NCBI GenBank assembly: GCA_002480345.1
Contig: DLBY01000081.1
Coordinates: forward strand, 1-14,816
Direction: 5' to 3'
DNA: 14,816 nt
Source: Phycisphaerales bacterium UBA7812
GTDB taxonomy: Bacteria; Planctomycetota; Phycisphaerae; Phycisphaerales; UBA1924
Positions within the stretch are counted from its first letter, which is position 1. Each line of letters begins with the position of its first letter. The position numbers were made by a program, and so were the translations under genes. This document shows positions 14,727 to 14,816 of this stretch, piece after piece. Below the pieces are notes generated by a model, which saw only the letters and a list, made by a program, of their open reading frames with translations, was not told where the DNA came from and did not search any database.

Positions 14727-14816
14727 TGGCACGCGAGCGGCGCAGGCGCGCGCCCAGCACCACGCACGATCGCGTGGGCCTGCGCGCACGCCGGGCGGCG
14801 CGCGCGAACACACCGG
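14726..14816 (+). CDS. Start of an unidentified gene (cut by the window end)
   Basis: An ATG at 14726 overlaps the stop of the YycJ-like gene as TGATG, the coupling style used elsewhere in this window. The frame stays open for 30 codons to the window edge. The visible residues are very basic (MARERRRRAP, then many Arg and Ala), and third codon positions are mostly G or C, as in the neighbours. I do not recognise the family from this piece. A basic nucleic-acid-binding or membrane-protein N-terminus are both possible, and it could also be a non-coding continuation. Confidence 0.4.
   Translation, partial: MARERRRRAPSTTHDRVGLRARRAARANTP

Overview
The window is GC-rich (roughly 70 percent by eye) chromosomal DNA, and nearly all of it is protein coding. 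Gene content and style suggest a Planctomycetota bacterium, most likely class Phycisphaerae. The pointers are ABC-2 permeases with large extracytoplasmic insertions, a tandem set of SPFH (HflK/HflC-type) proteins, lipid A genes, and many GTG starts. This assignment is an inference from style, not from a marker gene. I see no tRNA, rRNA, CRISPR array, insertion sequence or phage gene.

Layout. (1) Positions 1-160 (+) hold the C-terminal end of purC. (2) A six-gene array on the minus strand fills 167-10225. In transcription order it encodes a polytopic SPFH protein, an HflC-like SPFH protein, an HflK-like SPFH protein, an ABC ATPase, an ABC-2 permease, and a membrane-anchored helical-repeat (TPR-like) protein. 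Two junctions are translationally coupled (a 4-base GTGA and a 4-base ATGA overlap). The other three junctions each carry a perfect GC-rich stem-loop. (3) Positions 10226-10818 form the only long noncoding stretch, a divergent promoter region. (4) 10819-12174 (+) encodes a second, orphan ABC-2 permease. (5) 12191-12919 (-) is lipB, convergent with that permease across a hairpin. (6) 12953-14816 (+) is a tightly packed run of lpxA, a YycJ/WalJ-like metallo-beta-lactamase-fold gene, and the start of an unidentified gene, with overlapping stop and start codons.

How the genes may work together. The minus-strand array looks like one functional unit: an ABC-2 type transporter, a triplet of SPFH membrane-scaffold proteins and an anchored repeat protein. 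A reasonable inference is an envelope complex in which the SPFH proteins organise or quality-control the transporter; no substrate can be read from the sequence. The divergent orphan permease has the same ABC-2 core and no ATPase of its own, so it may share the array's ATPase. lpxA, and less directly lipB, are housekeeping genes for lipid A and lipoate. The lpxA start has no Shine-Dalgarno sequence but has a -10-like box placed exactly as expected for a leaderless mRNA.

Most interesting points: the SPFH triplet fused to an ABC export module, the repeated SLL motifs in the acidic tail of the ATPase, the intercistronic hairpins, the leaderless-type lpxA promoter, and the His-to-Asp change in the YycJ-like metal motif.
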